A DNA stretch of 64,000 nt, taken from assembly GCF_003627755.1 (NCBI RefSeq), contig NZ_CP032694.1, positions 1,045,501 to 1,109,500 of the forward strand, given 5' to 3'. Below the pieces are notes generated by a model, which was not told the origin of the DNA, did not search any database, and worked only from the letters and a program-made list of their open reading frames with translations. Positions 56,882 through 64,000 of this stretch are shown in pieces (within the stretch, counting starts at the first letter, position 1; every line of letters starts with the position of its first letter). This stretch comes from Rhizobium jaguaris (GTDB taxonomy: Bacteria; Pseudomonadota; Alphaproteobacteria; Rhizobiales; Rhizobiaceae). A program made the position numbers and the translations under genes.

Positions 56882-56898
56882 GACCGCGGCGGGCGGTC
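56882..56898 (+). promoter_or_regulatory. Hairpin downstream of the B12 aptamer
   Basis: GACCGC-GGCGG-GCGGTC is a 6-bp stem with a 5-base loop. It follows the B12 box by 20 bases and could be the P13-like element that forms a kissing contact in this riboswitch class, or part of the expression platform. There is no U-tract after it, so it is not a terminator. Confidence 0.5.
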
Positions 56899-56940
56899 GG
56901 GCAACGCGTTGAGCCGTTCGCGGCCGACCGGTGTACGTCC

Positions 56941-56977
56941 TTTGCCTGCTGCCTGGCACTGCACAAGGATAGGCAAA
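56941..56977 (+). promoter_or_regulatory. Start-codon sequestering hairpin of the Rieske gene
   Basis: TTTGCCT (56941-56947) is the exact complement of AGGCAAA (56971-56977), whose last A is the first base of the ATG. The Shine-Dalgarno AAGGAT (56965-56970) lies inside the loop side. This pairing would hide the start from ribosomes and fits a translational expression platform for the B12 riboswitch. How it is linked to ligand binding is not visible. Confidence 0.6.
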
Positions 56978-58221
56978 TGGATATCAGCACCAATGTTTTG
57001 CGGCAATTGAAGAACCGCCGTCAAGGTTTCAGCCTGGAGCAGCCTTTCTACATCGATCAGGATTATTTCAAGCTCGACATGGAGATGATCTACTATCGCG
57101 ACTGGCTGTTTATCGGCCATGATTGCGAAGTGCCGCGTGCGGGCAATTATTTCACCGTCCAGATCGGCGACTATCCCGTCGTTATCGTCCGCGGCCGCGA
57201 TCAGGTCATCCGCGCTTTCCACAATAGCTGTCGCCACCGCGGCTCTCGTGTCTGCGCGTCCGAGCGCGGCTCTTCGGCCAAGCTTGTCTGCCCCTATCAC
57301 CAGTGGACCTACGAACTCGACGGCTCGCTGCTCTTCGCCCGGCAGATGGCGGAGGATTTCGACAAGAGCCAGTTCTCCCTGAAGCCGGTTCATTGCGAAA
57401 GCGTCGGCGGCTATATCTTCATCTGCCTCGCGAAGAACGCCCCAGATTTCTCCTCGGTCCGCGCTTCGATCGAGCCCTATATGGCGCCGCATCGTATCGG
57501 CGAGGCCAAGGTCGCCTTCCAGAGCACCATTATCGAGAAGGGTAACTGGAAGCTCGTATGGGAGAACAATCGCGAGTGTTACCACTGCACCGCCAATCAT
57601 CCCGAACTTTGCCGCACTTTTCCGGAAGCGCCGACCATCAGCGGCGTGCAAGGCGCGATAAGCGATCCCGTCATCACCGAGCACTGGCGGCGCTGCGAAG
57701 CTGCCGGCCTGCCTAGCGAATTCAAGCTGTCGCCCGATGGTCAGTTCCGCACTACCCGCATGCCGCTGATCGAAGGGGCTGAAAGCTACACCATGTCCGG
57801 TCAGCGCGCCGTCAAGCGGCCGCTGTCGCCTGATGTAACGATCAACAACATCGGCACGATGCTGCTGTTCCACTACCCGACGACATGGAACCATCTTCTC
57901 GGCGATCACGCCATTTCCTTCCGCGTGCTGCCGATTAGCGCCGAGGAAACCGCCGTCACCACCAAATGGCTGGTGCACAAGGATGCGGTCGAAGGCGTCG
58001 ACTACGACCTCGATGAATTGACCCATGTCTGGACGGAAACCAACGACCAGGACCGCCGCATCGTCGAGGAAAATGCCTTCGGCATCCGCTCGCCGGCTTA
58101 TGAGCCCGGCCCCTATTCGGAAATCCAGGAAGGCGGCGTGATGCAGTTCGTCGAATGGTACACGAATTTCATGATCAATCGGCTGCAGGGCGATCAGGCC
58201 AAGCTGTCGGCGGTCGCCTGA
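56977..58221 (+). CDS. gbcA: Rieske oxygenase, GbcA-like quaternary amine demethylase
   Basis: The protein is 414 aa. The Rieske [2Fe-2S] motif is C85-x-H87...C105-x2-H108 (CRHRG and CPYHQW). The mononuclear iron site is NNRECYHCTANHPE (His203, His208). The sequence fits the GbcA/stachydrine demethylase clade rather than classical aromatic dioxygenases. GbcA removes one methyl of glycine betaine as formaldehyde, giving dimethylglycine, with electrons from GbcB. Proline betaine is the main alternative substrate. It starts 3 bp before its reductase gene ends the pair and is preceded by a B12 riboswitch. Confidence 0.85.
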   Translation: MDISTNVLRQLKNRRQGFSLEQPFYIDQDYFKLDMEMIYYRDWLFIGHDCEVPRAGNYFTVQIGDYPVVIVRGRDQVIRAFHNSCRHRGSRVCASERGSSAKLVCPYHQWTYELDGSLLFARQMAEDFDKSQFSLKPVHCESVGGYIFICLAKNAPDFSSVRASIEPYMAPHRIGEAKVAFQSTIIEKGNWKLVWENNRECYHCTANHPELCRTFPEAPTISGVQGAISDPVITEHWRRCEAAGLPSEFKLSPDGQFRTTRMPLIEGAESYTMSGQRAVKRPLSPDVTINNIGTMLLFHYPTTWNHLLGDHAISFRVLPISAEETAVTTKWLVHKDAVEGVDYDLDELTHVWTETNDQDRRIVEENAFGIRSPAYEPGPYSEIQEGGVMQFVEWYTNFMINRLQGDQAKLSAVA

Positions 58222-58224
58222 GTT

Positions 58225-59313
58225 ATGGACATGACCGTCTCCCTCCGTCATCAGCACCTGGACCAGATGCAGCCTTGGAGCGATAGGCAGCATCTGCTCG
58301 AATGTCTCTCGGCAACGCCGGAAGCGCCCGACGTGATGACCTTCACGTTCCGCTCCGACAAGGATAATTGGTTCCGTTACCTGCCCGGCCAGTTCGTGAC
58401 CTTGGAGCTGCCGACGGCCCCGGAGCCGGTCATGCGCACCTATACGTTGTCATCCACGCCGTCGCGGCCCTTTTCCATCGCCGTGACGGTGAAGGCGCAG
58501 AAGGACAGCATCGGCACGCGGTGGATGTTCGAGAATCTGAAGCCCGGCATGCGCATCAAGGCTTTCGGTCCCCTCGGCGATTTCAGCCATATCCGTCATC
58601 CCGGCGAGAAATACCTGTTCGTCTCCGCCGGCTCCGGCATCACGCCGATGATGGCGATGACGCGATACATGGCCGACACGGCACCGCTATCGGACATCAC
58701 GTTCATCAACTGCGCGCGCAGTCCCGCCGACATCATCTTCCGCTCGGAGCTGGAATATCTCGCGCGCTTCATGCCGAACCTCGATCTTGGCTTCATCGTC
58801 GAAGGCTGCAGCCGCACCGATCTCTGGTCGGGGCTGAAAGGCCGGATCGACAAGGCGAAGATCGGACTGCTGGCTTCCGATTTCATGGAACGCACCATTT
58901 TCTGCTGCGGCCCGGAAATCTTCATGGATGCCGTCCGCTCCATGCTCGAAGCTCACGGCTTCGACATGGCGCGCTATCACCAGGAAAGCTTCCAGCCGGC
59001 ACAGGCGGCAACGCCGCTCGCCGAAGTCAGCGACGACGCATCGACGGAAGCGGCGACCTCGATCCGCTTCACCATGGCCGGCAAGGACGTGGCCTGTGCC
59101 CCTGGCCAGACGATCCTGCAGGCCGCGCGCGGTGCCGGTGTGCGCATTGGTGCTGCCTGCGAATCCGGCCTGTGTGGCACCTGCCGGGTGATGAAACTGT
59201 CCGGCGAGGTCGAGATGAGCCACAATGGCGGCATCCTCGACGACGAAATCGATGAAGGTTACATTCTCGCCTGCTGCTCGCGGCCCAAATCGGATGTGCA
59301 GATAGAAGCCTGA
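58225..59313 (+). CDS. gbcB: GbcB-like ferredoxin/flavin reductase
   Basis: The protein is 362 aa. It has an FAD-binding domain (RYLPGQFVTLEL, RTYTLSSTPS), an NAD-binding domain (KYLFVSAGSGITPMMAM, IFCCGPEIFMDAV) and a C-terminal plant-type [2Fe-2S] ferredoxin domain with C312, C317, C320 and C350 (CESGLCGTC...). It passes electrons from NAD(P)H through FAD and its own cluster to the Rieske centre of the oxygenase. It follows gbcA by 3 bp, so translation is coupled and the riboswitch should control both. Confidence 0.88.
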   Translation: MDMTVSLRHQHLDQMQPWSDRQHLLECLSATPEAPDVMTFTFRSDKDNWFRYLPGQFVTLELPTAPEPVMRTYTLSSTPSRPFSIAVTVKAQKDSIGTRWMFENLKPGMRIKAFGPLGDFSHIRHPGEKYLFVSAGSGITPMMAMTRYMADTAPLSDITFINCARSPADIIFRSELEYLARFMPNLDLGFIVEGCSRTDLWSGLKGRIDKAKIGLLASDFMERTIFCCGPEIFMDAVRSMLEAHGFDMARYHQESFQPAQAATPLAEVSDDASTEAATSIRFTMAGKDVACAPGQTILQAARGAGVRIGAACESGLCGTCRVMKLSGEVEMSHNGGILDDEIDEGYILACCSRPKSDVQIEA

Positions 59314-59315
59314 AC

Positions 59316-59376
59316 ATGATCCCGAACCGAAAAGCCACGCAGCGAAAAGCGTGACGCGGCTTTCGGAAGATCGCTA
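59316..59376. repeat. Degenerate rhizobial intergenic motif
   Basis: ATGATCCCGAACCGAAAAG and GCGGCTTTCGGAAGATCG look like the two arms of the CATGATC...GCGGTTTTCGG motif seen in Rhizobiales intergenic DNA. This is from memory and pattern only. It lies in the gap between the convergent gbcB-like and GH25-like genes and may act as a bidirectional stop signal. Confidence 0.35.
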
Positions 59377-59389
59377 TCGAAATCGAAGA

Positions 59390-60388
59390 TCAGAAATCCT
59401 CATAGTTCAGCTCGTTGATCTCGACTGGCTTAGGAGGGGTGGAGGCGGTGACGATGGGATCGATCATCAACGATACGAGCGTCTGCAGCGAGCCGGTACA
59501 ACTCGGTCCTTGAGCGATGATCATCGGGGCCGGCTCCGGTTTGGCGGGGAGCAAATCGCCCTGCGGCCAGATTTTTGCGAGCTGCACCTTCGTCATCGGC
59601 GCGACATTGACATCGATATCGGCGAGCGTTCCCGGCACGCGGTAAGGACAGGTTTTCTCCGAGCAATTGTCGGACGAGGAGAATTGCCAGAGCGCATAGT
59701 TGTCCCAATTGCCGAGCGGGAAGGTGCCTTTCACATCCGGCTTGTAACGCGCGTACCACAACGGCAGCCGCGACAGGATCGGATAGTCCTCGCGATGATC
59801 GGCGATGTAACGGGCGGTGTTGTGATTGGTGTAGAGAATGGGATAGCGGCCGGTTCTCGTCTTGACGTGACCGACGAAGATCTGCGCATCGTCCAGCGAC
59901 ATGAATTGTGTCGTGTCCATGCCGTCGATATCGAGCACCATCAGCTCGTCCGGTTTCGGATCGGCATAATCGAGAAAATGGTTGGCTTGGTCGATCGGAT
60001 TACCGGGCCGTCCGAGATGATAAGCGCCCCAAAGCAGGCCGTTCATTTTTGCAAGCATCCGGCGTGTCTGAAAGAGTTCACGGCTGACCGCATATTTGCG
60101 CCACATCGTCTTGCAGTGTGCAAATGTGTCGCCGGCGTGATCGCCTGTGCAGGCGAAGCTCTCGGGAAGGCCATCCGAAGCTTTGGAGATGAAGGCGGCG
60201 ATGCGCTTGTCTTGCAGCAGTTGATCCCAATCGATCGTGTTCAGCTCGTAGGCATCGACAACGAGTGCGTATTGGGGATCGTTCCAGGGCTGGTTCTCGC
60301 CGGCCGCAGGCCGGGAAGCCGATCCCAGTAGCGCCAGGATCATCAGGAAACTGCAAATCAGAGGGTGAGTCTGCCGGTATTCCTTCAT
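59390..60388 (-). CDS. GH25-like lysozyme fold protein with signal peptide
   Basis: The protein is 332 aa. A signal peptide (LICSFLMILALLGSASRPAAG) is followed by a GH25-like barrel: VVDAYELNTIDWDQL, IAAFISKASDGL, LLWGAYHLGRPGNPIDQANHFL, LMVLDIDGMD and LPLWYARYK, then NYALWQFSS. In active GH25 muramidases the DXE pair (typically LDIE) holds the catalytic glutamate. Here it reads D153-I-D155, so the glutamate is replaced by Asp. It may be a weak or altered hydrolase, or a binding protein. A Cys-rich loop and a C-terminal extension (~residues 270-332) are added. It is convergent with gbcB. Confidence 0.8.
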   Translation of the reverse strand: MKEYRQTHPLICSFLMILALLGSASRPAAGENQPWNDPQYALVVDAYELNTIDWDQLLQDKRIAAFISKASDGLPESFACTGDHAGDTFAHCKTMWRKYAVSRELFQTRRMLAKMNGLLWGAYHLGRPGNPIDQANHFLDYADPKPDELMVLDIDGMDTTQFMSLDDAQIFVGHVKTRTGRYPILYTNHNTARYIADHREDYPILSRLPLWYARYKPDVKGTFPLGNWDNYALWQFSSSDNCSEKTCPYRVPGTLADIDVNVAPMTKVQLAKIWPQGDLLPAKPEPAPMIIAQGPSCTGSLQTLVSLMIDPIVTASTPPKPVEINELNYEDF

Positions 60389-60637
60389 GAAATAATGGTA
60401 AGGATCAGTGGTTAATCCTGGGTTAAGAATGAGATCACTATAGATTGACCGTGGGGTCCGCGCATACCCCCTTAAATTGGTGCCGATTTAGGGGACAGAA
60501 TTTGCGCCGCCGCTGCGTATCAGCGCGTCAATACACGCGCGACGCGGCAGGTAATTCGAACCCTGTTTTGGGGAGCCTTCCCCGATACGGAACATTATTT
60601 GCCTGAGCACAAGATAAGCCAGGGAATGGAGATATAA

Positions 60638-61114
60638 ATGTTTGGTTTCCGTGCGAGAATTGCGACTTTCGCTATTTCGGCGGCCGTGGCTCTGACGAGC
60701 TTCACCCCGTCCTTCGCAATACAGATGCCTGCCGCGCCTCTTGCGGCAGCAGACAAGGCCGCTCCTGTCGGCGTCCAGCAGGTTCAATGGCGTCACTATG
60801 GCGGCTACGGCGGTTATTATCATGGTGGTCCTTACTATCGTCGTGGCTGGTACGGCGGCTATCGCGGTTATCCGGGCTATCGTCATGGCTACCGCTATTA
60901 CGATGGCTACTGGTACCCGCTTGCGGCTTTCGGCGCTGGAGCCCTCATCGGCGGCGCGATTGCCAGCCAGCCGCACTATGTTGCCCCGGCTGGGGGCATC
61001 AATCCGCGCCACATCGAATGGTGCGAGGCGCGTTACCGGTCCTATCGAGCTTATGACAACACGTTCCAGCCCAATTACGGTCCTCGGCAACAGTGCTACT
61101 CGCCCTACTTTTGA
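60638..61114 (+). CDS. BA14K-family protein
   Basis: The protein is 158 aa. A signal peptide ([20 protein letters not shown]) precedes a Tyr/Gly/Arg-rich middle (repeats such as [24 protein letters not shown]). A hydrophobic helix follows ([16 protein letters not shown]), and then the BA14K domain ([30 protein letters not shown]) with two Cys. The family is known from Brucella as an immunoreactive, lectin-like envelope protein and is common in Rhizobiales. It is a single gene with a strong terminator. Confidence 0.92.
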   Translation: MFGFRARIATFAISAAVALTSFTPSFAIQMPAAPLAAADKAAPVGVQQVQWRHYGGYGGYYHGGPYYRRGWYGGYRGYPGYRHGYRYYDGYWYPLAAFGAGALIGGAIASQPHYVAPAGGINPRHIEWCEARYRSYRAYDNTFQPNYGPRQQCYSPYF

Positions 61115-61130
61115 GAGATTTTAGCCCATC

Positions 61131-61164
61131 AAAAACCGCCCGGTCGTTCGCCGGGCGGTTTTTT
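61131..61164 (+). terminator. Terminator after the BA14K gene
   Basis: ACCGCCCGG-N7-CCGGGCGGT with flanking A5 and T6 tracts forms a near-perfect bidirectional terminator. It also lies 20 bp from the end of the minus-strand ZntB-like gene and can serve both. Confidence 0.92.
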
Positions 61165-61183
61165 GTTGATGCCTATCCTGCCG

Positions 61184-62233
61184 TCAGAGAATGTTGACCC
61201 GCTTCAGCAGCCACCAGGCGAGCAACATCGAGACGATGATGAGGCTGACGGCATATCCAGTGCCGCCGCTGCCGCCTGAAAAAGGCAGATTCGACGTGTT
61301 CATGCCAAAAAAGCCGGTGACCAGCGTCGGCGGCAGCAGGAAAGCCGTCATGATCGACAGGATGTAGAGATGGCGGTTGATCTCGGAGGAAAGCTTCGAG
61401 TCGATTTCTTCATGCAGCAGCCTAGCGCGCTCCTGCAGCGCGTAGACGTCGTGATCGACCGCCTCGAGCCGGGCCGTCAAGCGGCCGGCAACATCCTCGA
61501 AACCGAGCGGCATCTCCTCGTCGTCGGAGGCCGCGGCGCGGCGCATCAGCGTCAAAACCGTGCGTAGATGCCGGTGCAGGCGCACGATCGTCCGGCGCAC
61601 GGGCGCCAGCCGCCGGCGTTCGTCGCGCGGCGCATTCTCGTAAACGAAATCCTCGATAAGGTTCAGCTCCTCGGTCATCTCGATGACCAATGAGATCAAG
61701 GTGCGCTGGAATTCGACGACCAGCAGTTCGAAAATATCGAGTGGATGGGAGAATTTGGCGGCGTTTTTTTCGATCTGCATGCGCGCCCGCTCGACACTGC
61801 GCAGCGGCTGCAGCCTAGTGGTGATGAGCATGCGGTCGGTGAGCACGAAATGCAGCCAGCCGATGTCCCGCGTATCCTGGTCGAATTCGCGCTGGAAATC
61901 GACCAGCGTGCCTAACAGCATCTGCTCATCAACTGTGATGGTCGCATGCGTCTCATGCGTCGTCAGCGCCATGCGAGCCGCCTCGTTCAGCCCTGGTGCA
62001 TCCTCCAGAAAGGCAGGCACACGGGCGTCGACGAGGTTCAGATGCAGCCACAGAAAGCCTTCATCGGCAAACAGCCTGGCGCGGTCGGTGTCATCGGACA
62101 GCCGCTCAGGCTTATCCGCGCCGGGACGCAGACGATAAGCCCAGACGAGACCGGGTATCATGGAAGTTGAGGTGATCGTGTTCATGGCCGGGTCGTTCGC
62201 ATCGTCGAGGGAGTTGCCATAGTCATTATTCAT
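61184..62233 (-). CDS. ZntB/CorA-family divalent cation transporter
   Basis: The protein is 349 aa; an ATG at 62185 would shorten it by 16 residues. It has the large cytoplasmic domain of the CorA/ZntB superfamily, then two C-terminal helices with the signature FFGMNT (residues ~313-318) and a short C-terminus. The N-terminal GLVWAYRLRPG is typical of ZntB. ZntB moves Zn2+ (E. coli family member). It is probably a pentamer in the inner membrane. It shares little obvious identity with corA at 0.9 kb. Confidence 0.88.
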   Translation of the reverse strand: MNNDYGNSLDDANDPAMNTITSTSMIPGLVWAYRLRPGADKPERLSDDTDRARLFADEGFLWLHLNLVDARVPAFLEDAPGLNEAARMALTTHETHATITVDEQMLLGTLVDFQREFDQDTRDIGWLHFVLTDRMLITTRLQPLRSVERARMQIEKNAAKFSHPLDIFELLVVEFQRTLISLVIEMTEELNLIEDFVYENAPRDERRRLAPVRRTIVRLHRHLRTVLTLMRRAAASDDEEMPLGFEDVAGRLTARLEAVDHDVYALQERARLLHEEIDSKLSSEINRHLYILSIMTAFLLPPTLVTGFFGMNTSNLPFSGGSGGTGYAVSLIIVSMLLAWWLLKRVNIL

Positions 62234-62617
62234 GACGATTGTTTATGCAAGTCCGGGATGCGGCGCGACAATCGTGCAGAGTGGCGGATATGCCGCAGTT
62301 GAGGATTGGGTGGCTGGAGGATTGCCGGTTTGGTTCCGATACAACTTAGGTCTCGGGAAACAAAATGATTTTGAAATCCTGGGCGCCATTCAGGATCTAT
62401 AGAATTTTAGCATTATGGGCAATGCGACAGAGCTGCATCAACGAATTGGCACCGTCACGTGACGCGTTGGCAGGTTGGGCAATCGCGCACCAACATACAT
62501 GGGAGCGCAATCACCACTCCACCCGAGGATGCTGAGCAGCTTAATTTTAAGGTTGTGGGAATTAAAGAATCTGTTTTACATGAGCGCTTGCTAATTGGCT
62601 TTAGGGGGATTTTGCCA
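62234..62617. other. Intergenic region, no feature recognised
   Basis: These 384 bp separate the divergent ZntB-like and L,D-transpeptidase genes. An in-frame upstream extension of the latter from 62459 exists, but its residues look non-coding and a better start with AGGGGG is at 62618. I see no clear promoter, RNA gene or repeat. Confidence 0.4.
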
Positions 62618-63292
62618 ATGGGGTGGACGCGCAGGGATATTTTGCTTGGTGGTTTGGTTTCACTTGGCACTGTGGCGGTCCTGAAACCGACATTCGCTGC
62701 GGCGTCTTCCTATTTTTCCGGCACCAGCGTCGACAATGGCGTGACGTTCCGAAGCACGAACTTTGCCAAGATCGACAGGAAGTGGCAGCGCCAGGTTGTC
62801 AAATATTTCAGCAGCGAGCCGATTGGCACCGTCGTTGTCGATACTACGCATCATTTTCTCTACCTGATCATGGAGAACAAGACTGCTATCCGCTATGGCG
62901 TCGGTGTCGGCCGCGAGGGCTTCAAATGGTATGGTCGCGCGACAATCGACCAGAAATCGCTCTGGCCGCGCTGGACGCCGCCACCGGAGATGCGGCAACG
63001 CCACCCCGAACTGCCTGAATACGTCGACGGGGGCGCTCCGACGAACCCACTTGGGCCGCGCGCCATGTATTTGCATCGCGATGGCGTCGATACCGGCTAT
63101 CGTTTCCACGGTACTCTGGAGCCGGGCAGCATCGGCAAGGATGCCTCCAGCGGCTGCATTCGCATGTTCAACGAAGATGCCATCGATCTTTATCAGCGTT
63201 GCCCCATTGGCACTGCGGTGCAAGTACTGCCGCACATTGCCGACCAGGCTGAAAGTGCCGCCCGGCTAAGCCAAGCAACTCCGGTTCAATGA
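62618..63292 (+). CDS. L,D-transpeptidase (YkuD domain) with Tat-type leader
   Basis: The protein is 224 aa from ATG 62618, chosen because AGGGGG precedes it. The leader MGWTRRDILLGGLVSLGTVAVL has a twin-arginine motif (TRRDILL), so Tat export is likely. The YkuD domain has VVVDTTHHFLYLIMENKTAIRYGVGVGREGF, then YRFHGTLEPGSIG and the catalytic DASSGCIRMFNED, all motifs intact. It forms 3-3 peptidoglycan crosslinks or attaches proteins to the wall in the periplasm. A Pal-like OmpA-domain lipoprotein starts 13 bp later. Confidence 0.9.
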   Translation: MGWTRRDILLGGLVSLGTVAVLKPTFAAASSYFSGTSVDNGVTFRSTNFAKIDRKWQRQVVKYFSSEPIGTVVVDTTHHFLYLIMENKTAIRYGVGVGREGFKWYGRATIDQKSLWPRWTPPPEMRQRHPELPEYVDGGAPTNPLGPRAMYLHRDGVDTGYRFHGTLEPGSIGKDASSGCIRMFNEDAIDLYQRCPIGTAVQVLPHIADQAESAARLSQATPVQ

Positions 63293-63305
63293 GGAATATA
63301 CACTG

Positions 63306-63845
63306 ATGTCTGCTTTGACCGGATATTCGAGGCTGCTTGTCGCCGCGGCCATGCTCCTGACGCTTGCCGCCTGCAGCACCACCACCGATATCGCCGAGGT
63401 GGAGGAACCGGCCGCGCCGCCGATGACCGGACAGACCAACGATCCAGCGCCCGGTTTCGAGAAGGTCGTTGTTGGCAGCGAACAGGACTTTATTCTGAAT
63501 GTCGGCCGACGGACCTACTTCACGCAGGACTCGTCCACGCTCGATTCCGTCGCCAAGGCAACGTTGGATAAGCAGGCCATCTGGCTCAACAGCAACCCGC
63601 AGTGGCAAGTCAAGCTGCAAGGATTTGCCGACGATTCCGGGTCCGCGTCACAGATGGCGAGGCTGTCACAGACACGTGCGGATACGGTGATGGCCTATCT
63701 CGTCTCGAAGGGCGTGGATGCCAACCGTATGTGGGCCAAGGGATACGGCAACGACCGCGAGGTCCGCGACTGCACCAGCCGTTCCTGCAAGGTGCAGAAC
63801 CGGCGCGTCGTCTCCAATCTGCGCACCCAGCGCGACTCGCTCTGA
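63306..63845 (+). CDS. OmpA/Pal-like lipoprotein
   Basis: The protein is 179 aa. The lipobox LAAC (LLTLAACSTT, Cys23) predicts lipidation. The OmpA-like domain starts near residue 58: VGRRTYFTQDSSTLDSVAKATLDKQAIWL, LQGFADDSGS, MARLSQTRADTVMAYLVSKGV, NRMWAKGYG. This domain binds diaminopimelate in peptidoglycan. A CTSRSCKVQNRRV insert near the end contains two Cys. It differs from true Pal of rhizobia, which normally sits beside tolB; no tol genes are here. It is paired with an L,D-transpeptidase, so an envelope-tethering role is plausible. Confidence 0.88.
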   Translation: MSALTGYSRLLVAAAMLLTLAACSTTTDIAEVEEPAAPPMTGQTNDPAPGFEKVVVGSEQDFILNVGRRTYFTQDSSTLDSVAKATLDKQAIWLNSNPQWQVKLQGFADDSGSASQMARLSQTRADTVMAYLVSKGVDANRMWAKGYGNDREVRDCTSRSCKVQNRRVVSNLRTQRDSL

Positions 63846-63859
63846 TCGCGGGACTTCTG

Positions 63860-63885
63860 ACGGGTGATTTCTGTCGACCACCCGT
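63860..63885 (+). terminator. Weak hairpin after the Pal-like gene
   Basis: ACGGGTG-N12-CACCCGT forms a 7-bp stem 15 bp past the stop. The following T-run is short (GATTT), so termination is only possible, not certain. Confidence 0.4.
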
Positions 63886-64000
63886 GATTTGGGTGTATTC
63901 CAGACCCGACGAAATGACGTTTTCTGGACGACCAACCCCGCACGGCATCCCCGGATTGCTTCTTCAAAATTGACGTTTACGTAAAAATCAACTAGCTATA

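Noticed and set aside
56611..58293. 560-codon minus-strand open frame
   Set aside because: It is antisense to the Rieske oxygenase gene and the riboswitch, with no recognisable domain.

Overview
This window is chromosomal DNA from a Rhizobium/Agrobacterium-group alphaproteobacterium. Four things point there: a separate F0-ATPase operon (atpI-B-E-F'-F) with no F1 genes beside it, a BA14K-family protein, DUF1217 and DUF2007 proteins, and repeat hairpins of rhizobial style. The gene content is mostly housekeeping. There is no prophage, CRISPR array, rRNA or tRNA gene that I can see. The only mobile element is one small IS200/IS605-type insertion near 50.85-51.45 kb.

Layout. 0-8.1 kb: 3' end of an Mrp/NBP35 ATPase, corA, kup, a SleB-type wall hydrolase, then the F0 operon. 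8.2-19.2 kb: a broken aminoglycoside-phosphotransferase-like gene, rnhB and a radical SAM gene, a GT2-like gene, moaB-ispE, a TPR protein, a polyprenyl diphosphate synthase diverging from a DUF2007 gene and a TrmN6-like methylase, and mntH. 19.5-25 kb: a methionine-rich microORF with its own terminator, gltS, a membrane-anchored AraC regulator, a secreted alpha/beta hydrolase and an SppA protease. 25-33.5 kb: glyQ and glyS separated by lemA, an EPSP synthase gene and a DUF2207 gene, then a DUF523 gene and a nucleotidyltransferase-like gene. 33.5-44.7 kb: a chemoreceptor, purD and tex (divergent), cfa, small envelope proteins and ubiA. 45-50.8 kb: a seven-repeat DUF1217 protein and a soluble-N-terminus FtsK. 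51.4-56.5 kb: a MOSC gene and gntR sharing a palindromic operator, a GlcD-type flavoprotein, a Sua5/YrdC protein and an ACT protein. 56.7-59.3 kb: a cobalamin riboswitch in front of a two-gene Rieske oxygenase/reductase operon (gbcA-gbcB-like). 59.4-64 kb: a GH25-like protein, BA14K, a ZntB-like transporter, an L,D-transpeptidase and an OmpA/Pal-like lipoprotein.

The most interesting items are the B12 riboswitch apparently controlling a glycine-betaine (or other quaternary amine) demethylase, with a start-codon-sequestering hairpin; a GntR operator that fills the spacer of the MOSC promoter; and the Met-rich microORF. Three genes are broken in frame: atpB and aroA by one missing C each in a C-run, and the APH-like gene by a perfect 35-bp tandem duplication. 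Because atpB should be essential, sequencing or assembly error is the leading explanation for the two C-run breaks.

All family calls come from reading motifs in the translated sequence. No database search was possible.
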